Source: Herbihabitans rhizosphaerae (GTDB taxonomy: Bacteria; Actinomycetota; Actinomycetes; Mycobacteriales; Pseudonocardiaceae). Taken from it: a stretch of 64,000 nt of DNA. The notes beneath the pieces are model-generated. The model saw only the letters and a list, made by a program, of their open reading frames with translations, was not told the origin of the DNA and did not search any database. The translations under genes and the position numbers were made by a program. Where the stretch lies: the NCBI RefSeq assembly GCF_004216555.1, contig NZ_SGWQ01000006.1, forward strand, positions 124,001 through 188,000, read 5' to 3'. This document shows positions 1 to 7,079 of the stretch, one piece after another (position 1 is the first letter of the stretch; each line of letters starts with the position of its first letter).

Positions 1-243
1 AAGCGCCGCTACCTGTGGCGGCACGAGCACTCGCCTCCGAGTCCATCAGCCGCGACCACGTGCAGGTTGTGCGCGCCACGATCGACAAACTCCCACCCGA
101 GCATCACGCCGACGTGGAGCAACTCCTCGTGGACGAGGCCGAACGCTTCGACCCGGTCAAGCTGGCCACCCGGACACGGGCGCACCTGCAACCAGAACAA
201 GTTGTCCTGGAAGAACAAGCCGCGCGCAAACGCATGGAATTCG
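1..243 (+). pseudogene. DUF222 (13E12/HNH endonuclease-type) gene fragment
   Basis: An open frame entering from the left edge encodes a stretch beginning ISRDHVQVVRATIDKLPPEH and ending near RKRMEF. This resembles the middle of DUF222 domains, which usually precede a C-terminal HNH nuclease module in actinobacterial 13E12-type proteins. The similarity stops abruptly near 243. The frame then runs on through unrelated sequence to a stop at 476, and no HNH motif follows. I read it as a truncated relic whose 3' half was replaced by an MFS-transporter relic. The part left of the window is unseen, so the 5' end could be intact. Confidence 0.6.
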
Positions 244-249
244 AGTCCG

Positions 250-547
250 TGGGTGCCGGCTGTTCTCGCGTTGTTTGGGATCGGCTCGTTTGTCGGGGTC
301 ACGCTTGCGGGTCGCAACACTGTCAGCATCAGGCTTGGGGTGGTGGGGTTTTCGATTCTGGCGGGGGCGGTGGGATTCGGGGTCGGCTCGACATTGAATG
401 TGGGCTCAGTGGTGCACCCCGGCGATCGCCGGGGTGGCGGTGGGTGATGGTGCGGGGCACGCCGCGTTGTGGGTGAGCTTCGGGTTCGCCGCGGCTGCGG
501 GGGTGCTAGCAGTCGCGGCCGGGCAGCGCCTTCAGGAAATCCGCTGA
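250..547 (+). pseudogene. decayed MFS (DHA1-type) efflux transporter remnant
   Basis: Pieces of a transporter C-terminal half survive in two frames. From about 253 one frame reads VLALFGIGSFVGVTLAGR, then AVGFGVGSTL and NVGSVV, and meets a stop at 447. From 422 another frame reads AIAGVAVGDGAGHAALWVSF, then AAAAGVLAVAA, and ends at a stop at 545-547. Their order and spacing match DHA1 drug:H+ antiporters, but long stretches between them are missing and the frame is broken. It is therefore a deleted and frameshifted relic. Its last bases overlap the 3' end of the convergent SH3-domain gene. Confidence 0.6.
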
Positions 548-847
548 CGCCCACCGGTTGTCGCTCAGCTTCCGGAAACCGTTCTGCACGGTCTTCTCGG
601 CATCGGTCTGCGCGTCCTTCTTGTACGAGCCGACCTTGGGCGCGTTCTGCTCGGGGCTCGACCGCACGTTGAGAATGTCCGCGGTCACCACCATGCGGCA
701 CTGCGTCGAACTGGAGCTGGACGACGACGAGGTCTGCCCGCCCGGCGAGGCGGCCGCCTTCTCCCGCTGCTTCTCCGACCCGAGCAGGTACAACACGAGT
801 ACGCCGGCAGCCACCGCGATGATGATCAAGACCCGCTTGCCAGGCAC
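506..847 (-). CDS. membrane-anchored SH3-type (SH3b) domain protein
   Basis: The 113-residue product has a positively charged start, a single hydrophobic segment at about residues 5-23, a Ser/Gly-rich spacer with eight consecutive serines, and a C-terminal bacterial SH3 domain at about 50-112 (TADILNVRSSP, KVGSYKK, WASADFLKAL). Such SH3b domains usually bind cell-wall peptide or polysaccharide, so an extracytoplasmic location is likely. The GTG start at 847 has GGAGGAG about nine bases upstream. Two cysteines (in TQC and the terminal RDC) could form a disulfide closing the domain. No specific partner can be named from context. Confidence 0.7.
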   Translation of the reverse strand: MPGKRVLIIIAVAAGVLVLYLLGSEKQREKAAASPGGQTSSSSSSSSTQCRMVVTADILNVRSSPEQNAPKVGSYKKDAQTDAEKTVQNGFRKLSDNRWASADFLKALPGRDC

Positions 848-938
848 GCCGCACGCTCCTCCGCGTTTTCGTACTGGTTCAGGTATAGCTCAGTGCGCCC
901 CTCAGTCAACAGGGGCACCGCCGAACCACTCGAACGCG

Positions 939-972
939 CACACGGCCCGATCCCTCGGGACCGGGCCGTGTG
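939..972 (-). terminator. intrinsic terminator downstream of icd
   Basis: CACACGGCCCG (939-949) is perfectly complementary to CGGGCCGTGTG (962-972), with a 12-base loop. It lies 12 bases past the icd stop codon. There is no long T tract, as is usual in high-GC actinomycetes. Confidence 0.65.
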
Positions 973-984
973 ACGCGCGAAAGA

Positions 985-2205
985 TCAGGCCGAGGCCATC
1001 TTCTTCTGCAGGTTCTCGTCCAGCGTCGCGAGGAACTCCTCGGTCGTCTGGAACTCCTGGTCCTTGCCGATGAGCAGCGCAAGGTCCTTGGTCATCTTGC
1101 CACTCTCCACGGTCTCGATGATGACCTTCTCCAGCGTCTCGGCGAACCCGACCACGTCCGGCGTCGAGTCCAGCTTGCCGCGGTGCTCCAGCCCCCGGGT
1201 CCACGCGAAGATCGACGCGATCGGGTTGGTGGAGGTCGGCTTGCCCTGCTGGTGCTGGCGGTAGTGGCGGGTGACCGTGCCGTGCGCGGCCTCCGCCTCG
1301 ACCTTGCCGTCCGGAGTCATCAGCACCGAGGTCATCAGGCCGAGCGACCCGAAGCCCTGCGCCACCGTGTCGGACTGCACGTCACCGTCGTAGTTCTTGC
1401 ACGCCCAGACGTAGCCGCCCTCCCACTTCAGCGCGGCAGCCACCATGTCGTCGATCAGGCGGTGCTCATAGGTGAGCCCGGCGGCGTCGAACTCGCCCTT
1501 GAACTCGGCGTCGAAGATCTCCTGGAACACGTCCTTGAACATGCCGTCGTAGGCCTTGAGGATCGTGTTCTTGGTGGACATGTACACCGGGTACTTCCGC
1601 TCGAGCCCGTAGCGGAACGACGCGCGCGCGAAGTCCACGATCGAGGAGCGGTAGTTGTACATCGACATCGCGACGCCGCCGTCGGCCGGGTACTTCGCGA
1701 CCTCGAACTCCATCGGCTCGGAGCCGTCCTCCGGCGTGAACGTCACAGTCAGCGTGCCGGGGCCGGGCACCTTGAAGTCCGTGGCCTTGTACTGGTCGCC
1801 GTGCGCGTGACGGCCGACGATGATCGGCTTGGTCCAACCGGGCACCAGGCGCGGAATGTTCGAGATCACGATCGGCTCGCGGAAGATCACGCCGCCCAGA
1901 ATGTTCCTGATCGTGCCGTTGGGGCTGCGCCACATCTTCTTCAGGCCGAACTCCTCGACCCGTGCCTCGTCCGGCGTGATCGTGGCGCACTTGACGCCGA
2001 CGCCGTACTTGGAGATCGCGTTCGCCGCGTCGACCGTGACCTGGTCGTCGGTCGCGTCCCGGTGCTCGATGCCCAGGTCGTAGTAGTCCAGGTTGATGTC
2101 CAGGTACGGGTGGATCAACTTGTCCTTGATGAACGTCCAGATGATCCGAGTCATCTCGTCGCCGTCGAGCTCGACGACGGTCCCCTGAACCTTGATCTTG
2201 GCCAT
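985..2205 (-). CDS. icd: NADP-dependent isocitrate dehydrogenase
   Basis: A 406-residue protein, full length for the dimeric, eukaryote-like subfamily of NADP-isocitrate dehydrogenases. It oxidatively decarboxylates isocitrate to 2-oxoglutarate in the TCA cycle. Family signatures are the substrate-binding SPNGTIRN at about 94-101, [12 protein letters not shown] at 210-221, [11 protein letters not shown] in the metal-binding region, and [12 protein letters not shown] in the cofactor region. The ATG at 2205 follows AAGGGAG by nine bases. The frame stays open upstream to 2472 but nothing there resembles the family. It lies alone on its strand, followed by a strong hairpin. With mdh and sucCD it makes three TCA-cycle loci in this window. 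Confidence 0.97.
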   Translation of the reverse strand: MAKIKVQGTVVELDGDEMTRIIWTFIKDKLIHPYLDINLDYYDLGIEHRDATDDQVTVDAANAISKYGVGVKCATITPDEARVEEFGLKKMWRSPNGTIRNILGGVIFREPIVISNIPRLVPGWTKPIIVGRHAHGDQYKATDFKVPGPGTLTVTFTPEDGSEPMEFEVAKYPADGGVAMSMYNYRSSIVDFARASFRYGLERKYPVYMSTKNTILKAYDGMFKDVFQEIFDAEFKGEFDAAGLTYEHRLIDDMVAAALKWEGGYVWACKNYDGDVQSDTVAQGFGSLGLMTSVLMTPDGKVEAEAAHGTVTRHYRQHQQGKPTSTNPIASIFAWTRGLEHRGKLDSTPDVVGFAETLEKVIIETVESGKMTKDLALLIGKDQEFQTTEEFLATLDENLQKKMASA

Positions 2206-2340
2206 GTGCCGGGCCGCTCCCTTCACGTCTTCGTGCGTCCCTGGTAAACGGTACAAGCGTACTGCTAATCGGCCGCGTTGGCCCGCCCGGATGGTATGCC
2301 GCTCGTCGCTTTCCGACCGCGTCAAGGTATCTTGACAGCC

Positions 2341-2739
2341 ATGGACCTCGAAGTGCACGGCCACCGCGGCATCATCACGTCCGACCTCCAGCTCACCTGC
2401 GACTGCGGCTGGCAGGCGACGGGCTACTTCCCGAGCAGTGAAGCCGCCGCCGAGCACTTCATGCGCGATCACGCCCTCGCCGAGCTGGAGTCGCGCCCGC
2501 CCGACTGGCTGATGACCAGGTCCGACGTGCTGCGCGAGCAGATCGAAGAAATGATCACCAGCCGGCCCGTGGTCGCGCTGCAGCTACTCGCCGAGATCGA
2601 GCGCTGGCACCGGCCGCTGACCGACCGCGCCGTGGCCGCCGCGCGGACCAGCGGGTCGACCTGGGCGGAGATCGGCGACACACTCGGCGTGAGCCGGCAG
2701 GCCGCGCACGAGCGGTTCAGCGCGGTCGCCGACCGGTAG
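2341..2739 (+). CDS. small protein with Zn-finger-like N-terminus and C-terminal helix-turn-helix
   Basis: The 132-residue protein has two recognisable parts. Residues about 18-45 contain CDCGW followed by HFMRDH, a Cys-x-Cys...His-x3-His arrangement that could bind zinc. Residues about 105-130 read [21 protein letters not shown], a sigma-region-4-like helix-turn-helix common in small actinomycete regulators. A DNA-binding role is inferred. The ATG at 2341 is chosen because an upstream GTG at 2278 would add 21 residues of non-domain sequence. It diverges from icd and converges on the metallothionein-like gene with four bases between them. Confidence 0.6.
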   Translation: MDLEVHGHRGIITSDLQLTCDCGWQATGYFPSSEAAAEHFMRDHALAELESRPPDWLMTRSDVLREQIEEMITSRPVVALQLLAEIERWHRPLTDRAVAAARTSGSTWAEIGDTLGVSRQAAHERFSAVADR

Positions 2740-2743
2740 CCGC

Positions 2744-3004
2744 TCAGCCGGGGTGCGCCCCGACCGCGTCGCGGATCTGCGCGCCGAGGTCGCCGTCGTT
2801 CGAGCGCGCGCAGTGCGCGCAGCAGTAGAACCGGCCCTCGACCTCGACGCCGTGGCCGAGCACGCGGCACTGGCAGTGCTCGCAGACCGGTGCGATCCGG
2901 GTGGCCGCGCACTCGATGCTGTCGAAGTTGTAGGTCTGCCCGCCGCTCGTGCGGACCTCGAAGGTCATCCAGTAGTCGTTCCCGCACACATCGCAGGTCG
3001 CCAT
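2744..3004 (-). CDS. metallothionein-like / double zinc-ribbon small protein
   Basis: The 86-residue protein has nine cysteines. The N-terminal part (MATCDVCGNDYW) carries a CxxC pair and a later cysteine in SIECAA. The C-terminal part reads CEHCQCRVLGHGVEVEG then FYCCAHCA, which follows the pattern of prokaryotic metallothionein-type domains (CxxCxC ... YC...C). Metal storage, or a structural zinc fold, is inferred. The start ATG at 3004 is preceded on its strand by an AGGAGG-type site. No metal-responsive regulator is adjacent. Confidence 0.6.
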   Translation of the reverse strand: MATCDVCGNDYWMTFEVRTSGGQTYNFDSIECAATRIAPVCEHCQCRVLGHGVEVEGRFYCCAHCARSNDGDLGAQIRDAVGAHPG

Positions 3005-3162
3005 GGACGTTGCGCCTCCTCGCGCGTTGGGTGCGTTGACCCCATCGAGGGTGCGCCCGCGTCGCCGAGCCGGCAACCTGGCGGTTCAGCCGTTCGAGGT
3101 GGAGCTTATATAAGTCGACGCTAATCAACGCTCTCGTCGGCCGGTCGTGCCAGGATGGCGCC

Positions 3163-3732
3163 ATGGCAATCTGGCTGACCGCGGACGATGACGCGAACAA
3201 GCTGCTCGACACCGATCCGTTCGCCCTGCTGGTGGGGATGACGCTGGACCAGCAGTACCCGATGGAGGCGGCCTTCGCCGGGCCGAAGAAGCTCGCCGAC
3301 CGGATGGACGGCTTCGACATCGCCAAGATCGCCGCGCACGATCCGGCCGAGTTCGAAGAGCTGGCCGCCACCCCGCCGGCGATCCACCGCTACGGCCGTT
3401 CCATGGCCCGCCGCGTCCAGGAGCTGGCCAAGACGATCATCGCCGAGTACGAGGGTGACACCGCCGTCATCTGGACCCGGGACAACCCCGACGCGGCCGA
3501 GGTCTTCCGCCGGCTCAAGGCGCTGCCCGGCTGGGGCGATCAGAAGTGCAAGATCTTCATCGCACTGCTGGTCAAGCAGCGCGGTGTCACGCTCGACGGC
3601 TGGGAGAAGGCCGCCGGCAACTACTCGGAGGACGGCTCCCGCCGCTCCATCGCCGACGTCACCGGGCCGGATTCGCTGCAGGAGGTCCGCGCCTTCAAGA
3701 AAGCCGAGAAGGCGGCCGCCAAGGAGAAGTGA
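3163..3732 (+). CDS. HhH-GPD family base-excision DNA repair protein
   Basis: The 189-residue protein matches the small actinobacterial HhH-GPD-type family. It begins MAIWLTADDDANKLLDTDPF and contains LVGMTLDQQYPMEAAFAGP near residue 24 and a helix-hairpin-helix LPGWGDQKCKIF near 120. Family members are predicted DNA glycosylases. There is no four-cysteine Fe-S loop as in Nth/MutY, and the C-terminus is lysine-rich. Substrate is unknown. Its stop codon overlaps the ATG of the next gene (GTGATG), implying translational coupling. Confidence 0.8.
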   Translation: MAIWLTADDDANKLLDTDPFALLVGMTLDQQYPMEAAFAGPKKLADRMDGFDIAKIAAHDPAEFEELAATPPAIHRYGRSMARRVQELAKTIIAEYEGDTAVIWTRDNPDAAEVFRRLKALPGWGDQKCKIFIALLVKQRGVTLDGWEKAAGNYSEDGSRRSIADVTGPDSLQEVRAFKKAEKAAAKEK

Positions 3733-4013
3733 TGGCCGTCGGCAGTGAGCAACGCCGTCAGGAACGCCGACCTCGCATCGAAGCGCGGTTTCCGTCCGAC
3801 CAGGTCGAGGCCGCGCTCGATCTGCTGCACCTGACGGACATGGCGTGGCACGACTGCTACAGCGAACTCGAGGTGCCCGCGCGGGTTCTGGACGATGTGC
3901 TGCTGCTCGCCGGCGGCGATCTCGCGCAATTGATCCGGATTTCGCGGAGTGCCGTGCAGGATTTTCGAGACATCCGAGTGGCTGCGGACGGCGTGCGCGC
4001 CAGGAATTCATGA
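3732..4013 (+). CDS. hypothetical protein coupled to the HhH-GPD gene
   Basis: The 93-residue, mostly helical protein begins MAVGSEQRRQERRPRIEARF. The ATG overlaps the TGA of the upstream glycosylase gene, so the two are almost certainly cotranslated. I recognise no domain. Residues about 18-45 (FPSDQVEAALDLLHLTDMAW) look like an amphipathic helix pair. Its 3' end overlaps the convergent isomerase gene by six bases. A role linked to the repair protein is only an inference from the coupling. Confidence 0.65.
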   Translation: MAVGSEQRRQERRPRIEARFPSDQVEAALDLLHLTDMAWHDCYSELEVPARVLDDVLLLAGGDLAQLIRISRSAVQDFRDIRVAADGVRARNS

Positions 4014-4643
4014 CAGGCGTTCGGTCAGGCCCGGCACGCCGGCGCCGGTGAGGTGCGGCAGAGCCGCCGAGCGCCCGGTAATCAGGAGCAGCAGCGCGTC
4101 GATAGGTCCGCGTACCTCGGCACCCTCGCCCGCGGTCCAGTCCACGTCGGTGGCGACGAGCCGGACACCGCGAAGCCTGCGCTTGGCCCAGAACGGCCAG
4201 CCCATGGTCCAGACCCGGTCGGCTCCGGCGCGGGCGGCCTCGGGTGACATGGCGCGCTCGCGCCCGAGCGGGATCGCGATGTCCTGGCCGTGCACGAGGA
4301 CGTCGAACAGGATGTTGCGGTAGTTGGTCACCGGAGGGAGCCGGCGCGAGGCGGCGTGTTCCCGCAGCTCTTCGACGATCCGCTCGGTCGGCTGGTGCGC
4401 GTGGCGAACGGCGATGTCGTGGTTGAGCCGGTGGAAGCTGCCACGCGCGCGGACACCTTCGACGATCATCGTCCACGGCCCGGGCGGCCGCGGCGCGAGT
4501 GCGACGTGCGCCGCGACGTCCCGCACCCGCCAGCCGGCGCACAACGACGGCGTCTCCCATTCCTCGGCGGTGAGCGTGTCGAGCAGGTCGGCCAGGCTCA
4601 GTCGCTCCTGGGTGATCACCTGCCAGGCCGTGTCACGATCCAT
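4008..4643 (-). CDS. maleylpyruvate-isomerase-family mycothiol-dependent (DinB-like) enzyme
   Basis: The 211-residue protein has the DinB/MDMPI N-terminal four-helix fold. It shows TAEEWETPSLCAGWRVRDVA, then HV at about 46, RLNHD near 72 and LVHGQDIAIPLGR near 115-127. These histidines are placed like the metal-binding triad of the family. Members use mycothiol to isomerise or detoxify electrophiles, and the substrate here is unknown. It is divergent from a MarR gene across 72 bases carrying two operator-like repeats, so it is probably the regulated target. Confidence 0.82.
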   Translation of the reverse strand: MDRDTAWQVITQERLSLADLLDTLTAEEWETPSLCAGWRVRDVAAHVALAPRPPGPWTMIVEGVRARGSFHRLNHDIAVRHAHQPTERIVEELREHAASRRLPPVTNYRNILFDVLVHGQDIAIPLGRERAMSPEAARAGADRVWTMGWPFWAKRRLRGVRLVATDVDWTAGEGAEVRGPIDALLLLITGRSAALPHLTGAGVPGLTERLS

Positions 4644-4659
4644 GACCCACCTGCTAACT

Positions 4660-4700
4660 TAGTCAGCGAGACTGACGAATATAGTCAGCTACTCTGACTA
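4660..4700. promoter_or_regulatory. tandem MarR operators between divergent genes
   Basis: Two copies of the same inverted repeat lie 22 bp apart, about two helical turns. The second, TAGTCAG-ctact-CTGACTA (4682-4700), is perfect. The first, TAGTCAG-cgaga-CTGACGA (4660-4678), has one mismatch. They fill the gap between the isomerase start (4643) and the marR start (4716), which fits autoregulation by the MarR protein and control of the isomerase. Confidence 0.75.
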
Positions 4701-4715
4701 CTGTCAAGGAGGGTC

Positions 4716-5144
4716 GTGGAGCTGAACATCGGGCTGCTGCTGTTCATCCCGTACCGCGAGCTGGAGAACCGGGTCATCGCGGCGCTGCGCGAGGCCGGCT
4801 TCGACGACGTGACGACGGCCCAGATGAAGATCGCGCAGCGGATCGGGCCGGACGGCACCCGGCTGACCGACTTGGCCGAGCAGGCGCAGGTCACCAAGCA
4901 GACCGCCGGCTTTCTGGTCGATCAGCTCGAGCGGGCCGGCTGGGTCGAACGCGTCCCGGACCCGACCGACAAGCGTGCGCGGTTGGTGCGCGTCTCCACG
5001 CGCGGCAAGCAGGCCATCCCGATCGCCGACGCGGTGGTCGCCGAGGTCGAGGCCGAGTGGACCGCGCACCTGGGCAAGCAGCGCATGGCCCAACTGCGCG
5101 CCAACCTCACCAAGCTGCGCGAGATCACCGATCCCTACGCGTGA
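4716..5144 (+). CDS. MarR-family transcriptional regulator
   Basis: The 142-residue protein is a typical MarR winged helix. The recognition region reads TRLTDLAEQAQVTKQTAGFL (residues about 50-68), the wing reads DPTDKRARLV, and a dimerisation helix forms the C-terminus. The GTG at 4716 has AGGAGGG five bases upstream. MarR proteins usually repress their own and a divergent gene until a small aromatic or electrophilic ligand binds. The partner here is the mycothiol-dependent isomerase. Its 3' end overlaps the convergent gene by ten bases. Confidence 0.88.
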   Translation: MELNIGLLLFIPYRELENRVIAALREAGFDDVTTAQMKIAQRIGPDGTRLTDLAEQAQVTKQTAGFLVDQLERAGWVERVPDPTDKRARLVRVSTRGKQAIPIADAVVAEVEAEWTAHLGKQRMAQLRANLTKLREITDPYA

Positions 5145-5797
5145 GCCCGGGTACCCGCGGCCAGAAAGATCACGTCGGGCTCGCCGCGCGGGACGGGGAC
5201 GGTGAGCGTCTCGACCTCGGCGAACGCGGTGGCGAGCGCGTCGGCGAAGGCGCGATCGTCGGCGGCGCTCCAGACGGCCAGCACGCCGTCCGGGGTGAGC
5301 CGGTCGGCCAGCAGCCCGGGGTCGTAGAGCTGCGCGTTGCCGTCCGTCACCGTCCATTGTGGACCGTTGTCGATGTCGAGGCAGAGCGCGTCGAACCGCT
5401 GATCGGTGTCGGCGAGCCAGCTCACCAGATCCGTCTGTACACAGTGGACGGTCGGGTCGGCGAGGGCGTCATCGTGCACCTCGCGCAGCGGCCCGCGATT
5501 CCATTCGATCACGGCCGATTCCCGTTCCACCACAACGATGTCGCCGACGCGCGGGTGATCGATCGCGGCGCGCAGCGAGAACCCGACGCCGAGACCGCCG
5601 ACCAGCATCCGCCCGCCCTGCGGCATCCGGTCGGCCGCGGCGCGCACGAGCACCCGCTCGGACTCGCCGTTGCGGGTGTCCATCAGGAACGTGCCGTTCG
5701 CGATCACCTCGAAGTGCTCGCCGGCGCGGCGCAGCACGAGTTCGCCGCACTCACCTTCACGGCGATCGAGCACCTCCGATTGGGGGTCACCGAACAC
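5135..5797 (-). CDS. spermidine synthase-like SAM-binding protein
   Basis: The 220-residue protein has a Rossmann methyltransferase/aminopropyltransferase core: MLVGGLGVGFSLRAAI (motif I) near residue 65, an acidic loop VVERESAVIEW (motif II), and LCLDIDNGPQW further on. Members of this polyamine-synthase-like family are shorter than true SpeE and often lack decarboxy-SAM residues, so the product is unknown. Two imperfect copies of the window-wide GTCCAC palindrome lie inside the gene (5352 and 5437). The GTG start at 5797 has no strong ribosome-binding site. Confidence 0.7.
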   Translation of the reverse strand: MFGDPQSEVLDRREGECGELVLRRAGEHFEVIANGTFLMDTRNGESERVLVRAAADRMPQGGRMLVGGLGVGFSLRAAIDHPRVGDIVVVERESAVIEWNRGPLREVHDDALADPTVHCVQTDLVSWLADTDQRFDALCLDIDNGPQWTVTDGNAQLYDPGLLADRLTPDGVLAVWSAADDRAFADALATAFAEVETLTVPVPRGEPDVIFLAAGTRAHA

Positions 5798-5897
5798 GGG
5801 TCAACCGTAACCGCAACCCTCAGGTTGCGCCTGCGGCAGTTCATGTGCAACTCTGAGGTAGCAGCTCAGGTGACGTAGTTCAGGCGAGGGAGCAGAG

Positions 5898-6344
5898 ATG
5901 AACACCGACCGGATCGAGCGCGAGATCGTGATCGACGCACCCGTGCAGCGGGTGTGGCAGGTGGTCACCCAAGCCGATCACCTCGGCCGGTGGTTCGGCG
6001 ACGCCGGCGCCGAGGTGGACCTGCGGCCCGGCGGCGCGCTGGTGCTGCGCTGGAAGGAGTTCGGCACCGGCCACCACCGCGTCGAGAGCGTCGAGCCGCC
6101 GACCTACTTCGCGTTCCGCGGATCCATCACGCCCGATGCGACCGACGTGGACGACAACAGCACGCTGGTCGAGTTCTTCCTTACCCCGCAAGGAGAATCG
6201 ACCGTGGTCAGGGTCGTCGAGTCCGGCTTCGACGGCCTCGCGCTGCCGGCCGGGGAGCGCGCCAGGTACCGCGAGGGCAACGTCGACGGCTGGCGGATCA
6301 AGGGCGACGAGTTGCGCGACTACGTGGCCGCCCTGGTGTCGTAG
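5898..6344 (+). CDS. SRPBCC / START-domain (AHSA1-like) protein
   Basis: The 148-residue single-domain protein begins MNTDRIEREIVIDAPVQRVW. It has the family's TQADHLGRWFGD and GGALVLRWKEFG strands and a C-terminal helix ending VDGWRIKGDELRDYVAAL. SRPBCC folds bind hydrophobic ligands in a central cavity or act as Aha1-like accessory proteins. No ligand can be assigned. An AGGGAGCAGAG site precedes the ATG. The pentapeptide gene follows after 20 bases, so the two may be cotranscribed. Confidence 0.8.
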   Translation: MNTDRIEREIVIDAPVQRVWQVVTQADHLGRWFGDAGAEVDLRPGGALVLRWKEFGTGHHRVESVEPPTYFAFRGSITPDATDVDDNSTLVEFFLTPQGESTVVRVVESGFDGLALPAGERARYREGNVDGWRIKGDELRDYVAALVS

Positions 6345-6364
6345 GGCTCGCCTAGGGTCGGCGC

Positions 6365-6973
6365 ATGGATCAAGCCGAGGTCCCGCCGGAGATCGACGAG
6401 AACTACCAGGACGCGATGCTCGCCCAGCAGGTCTGGGAGCGGCGCGAGTTCGTCCGGTGCGACTTCACCGACGGCGACCTGCGCGGCCTGACCACGACCG
6501 GGTGCACGTTCACCGAGTGCGACTTCAGCCGGTGCGACCTCGGCGAGTCGACCCACACCACGACCGCCTTCCGCTCGTGCACCTTTGAGCGCACGAACCT
6601 CGCCGAGATCACCTTCACCGGGTGCACGCTGCTCGGATCGAGCTTCAACGAGTGCCGGTTCCGGCCGTGGACGATCCGCGACACCGATCTGACACTGGTC
6701 GCGCTGGCGCACGCCGATCTGCGGAAGTCCACGATGGAGGGCCTGCGGCTGCGCGAGGCGAACCTCACCGAGACGGACCTGCGCGACGCCGACCTGAGCG
6801 GCTCGGATCTGCGGGGCGCGCGCCTGCTCGGCACCAAGCTGGAGAACGCCGACCTGCGCGGGGCCAAGATCGACGCCAACGGGCTCGTCCAGGCCAAGCT
6901 CGCCGGCGCGCAGGTCGACCTGGACACCGCGATCGCCTTCGCCGCAGCGCACGGCCTGCGCATCGACTCCTGA
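6365..6973 (+). CDS. pentapeptide-repeat protein (MfpA/Qnr-like fold)
   Basis: The 202-residue protein has more than twenty A(D/N)Lxx-type repeats. They include CDFTDGDLRG and CDFSRCDLGE in the N-terminal half, and ADLRKSTMEG, ANLTETDLRDADLSG and ADLRGAKIDA in the C-terminal half. Around residues 100-110 (PWTIRDTDLT) the pattern is interrupted, giving two stacks as in MfpA and Qnr. Those DNA-mimic proteins protect gyrase from quinolones, but many pentapeptide proteins have other roles. No resistance function is claimed. Confidence 0.85.
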   Translation: MDQAEVPPEIDENYQDAMLAQQVWERREFVRCDFTDGDLRGLTTTGCTFTECDFSRCDLGESTHTTTAFRSCTFERTNLAEITFTGCTLLGSSFNECRFRPWTIRDTDLTLVALAHADLRKSTMEGLRLREANLTETDLRDADLSGSDLRGARLLGTKLENADLRGAKIDANGLVQAKLAGAQVDLDTAIAFAAAHGLRIDS

Positions 6974-6981
6974 CGTTTCGC

Positions 6982-7062
6982 GAGTCCCGCGCTCAGACAC
7001 CCCGAGTCCCGCGCTCCGCATCGTGCAGGGCGCGGGACTCACCGGTGCACAGCGCGGGACTC
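6982..7062. repeat. 22-bp-spaced element in facing orientation (locus 1 of 4)
   Basis: GAGTCCCGCGC occurs at 6982 and 7004 and its reverse complement at 7030 and 7052, each pair exactly 22 bp apart. The block fills the gap between two convergent genes and can form a large cruciform, so it may also act as a bidirectional terminator. Confidence 0.75.
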
Positions 7063-7079
7063 GCGCGTTCGGGGAGGTG

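Noticed and set aside
6365-6973. Quinolone resistance (MfpA/Qnr) call
   Set aside because: The fold is a pentapeptide helix, but nothing in context or sequence shows gyrase binding.
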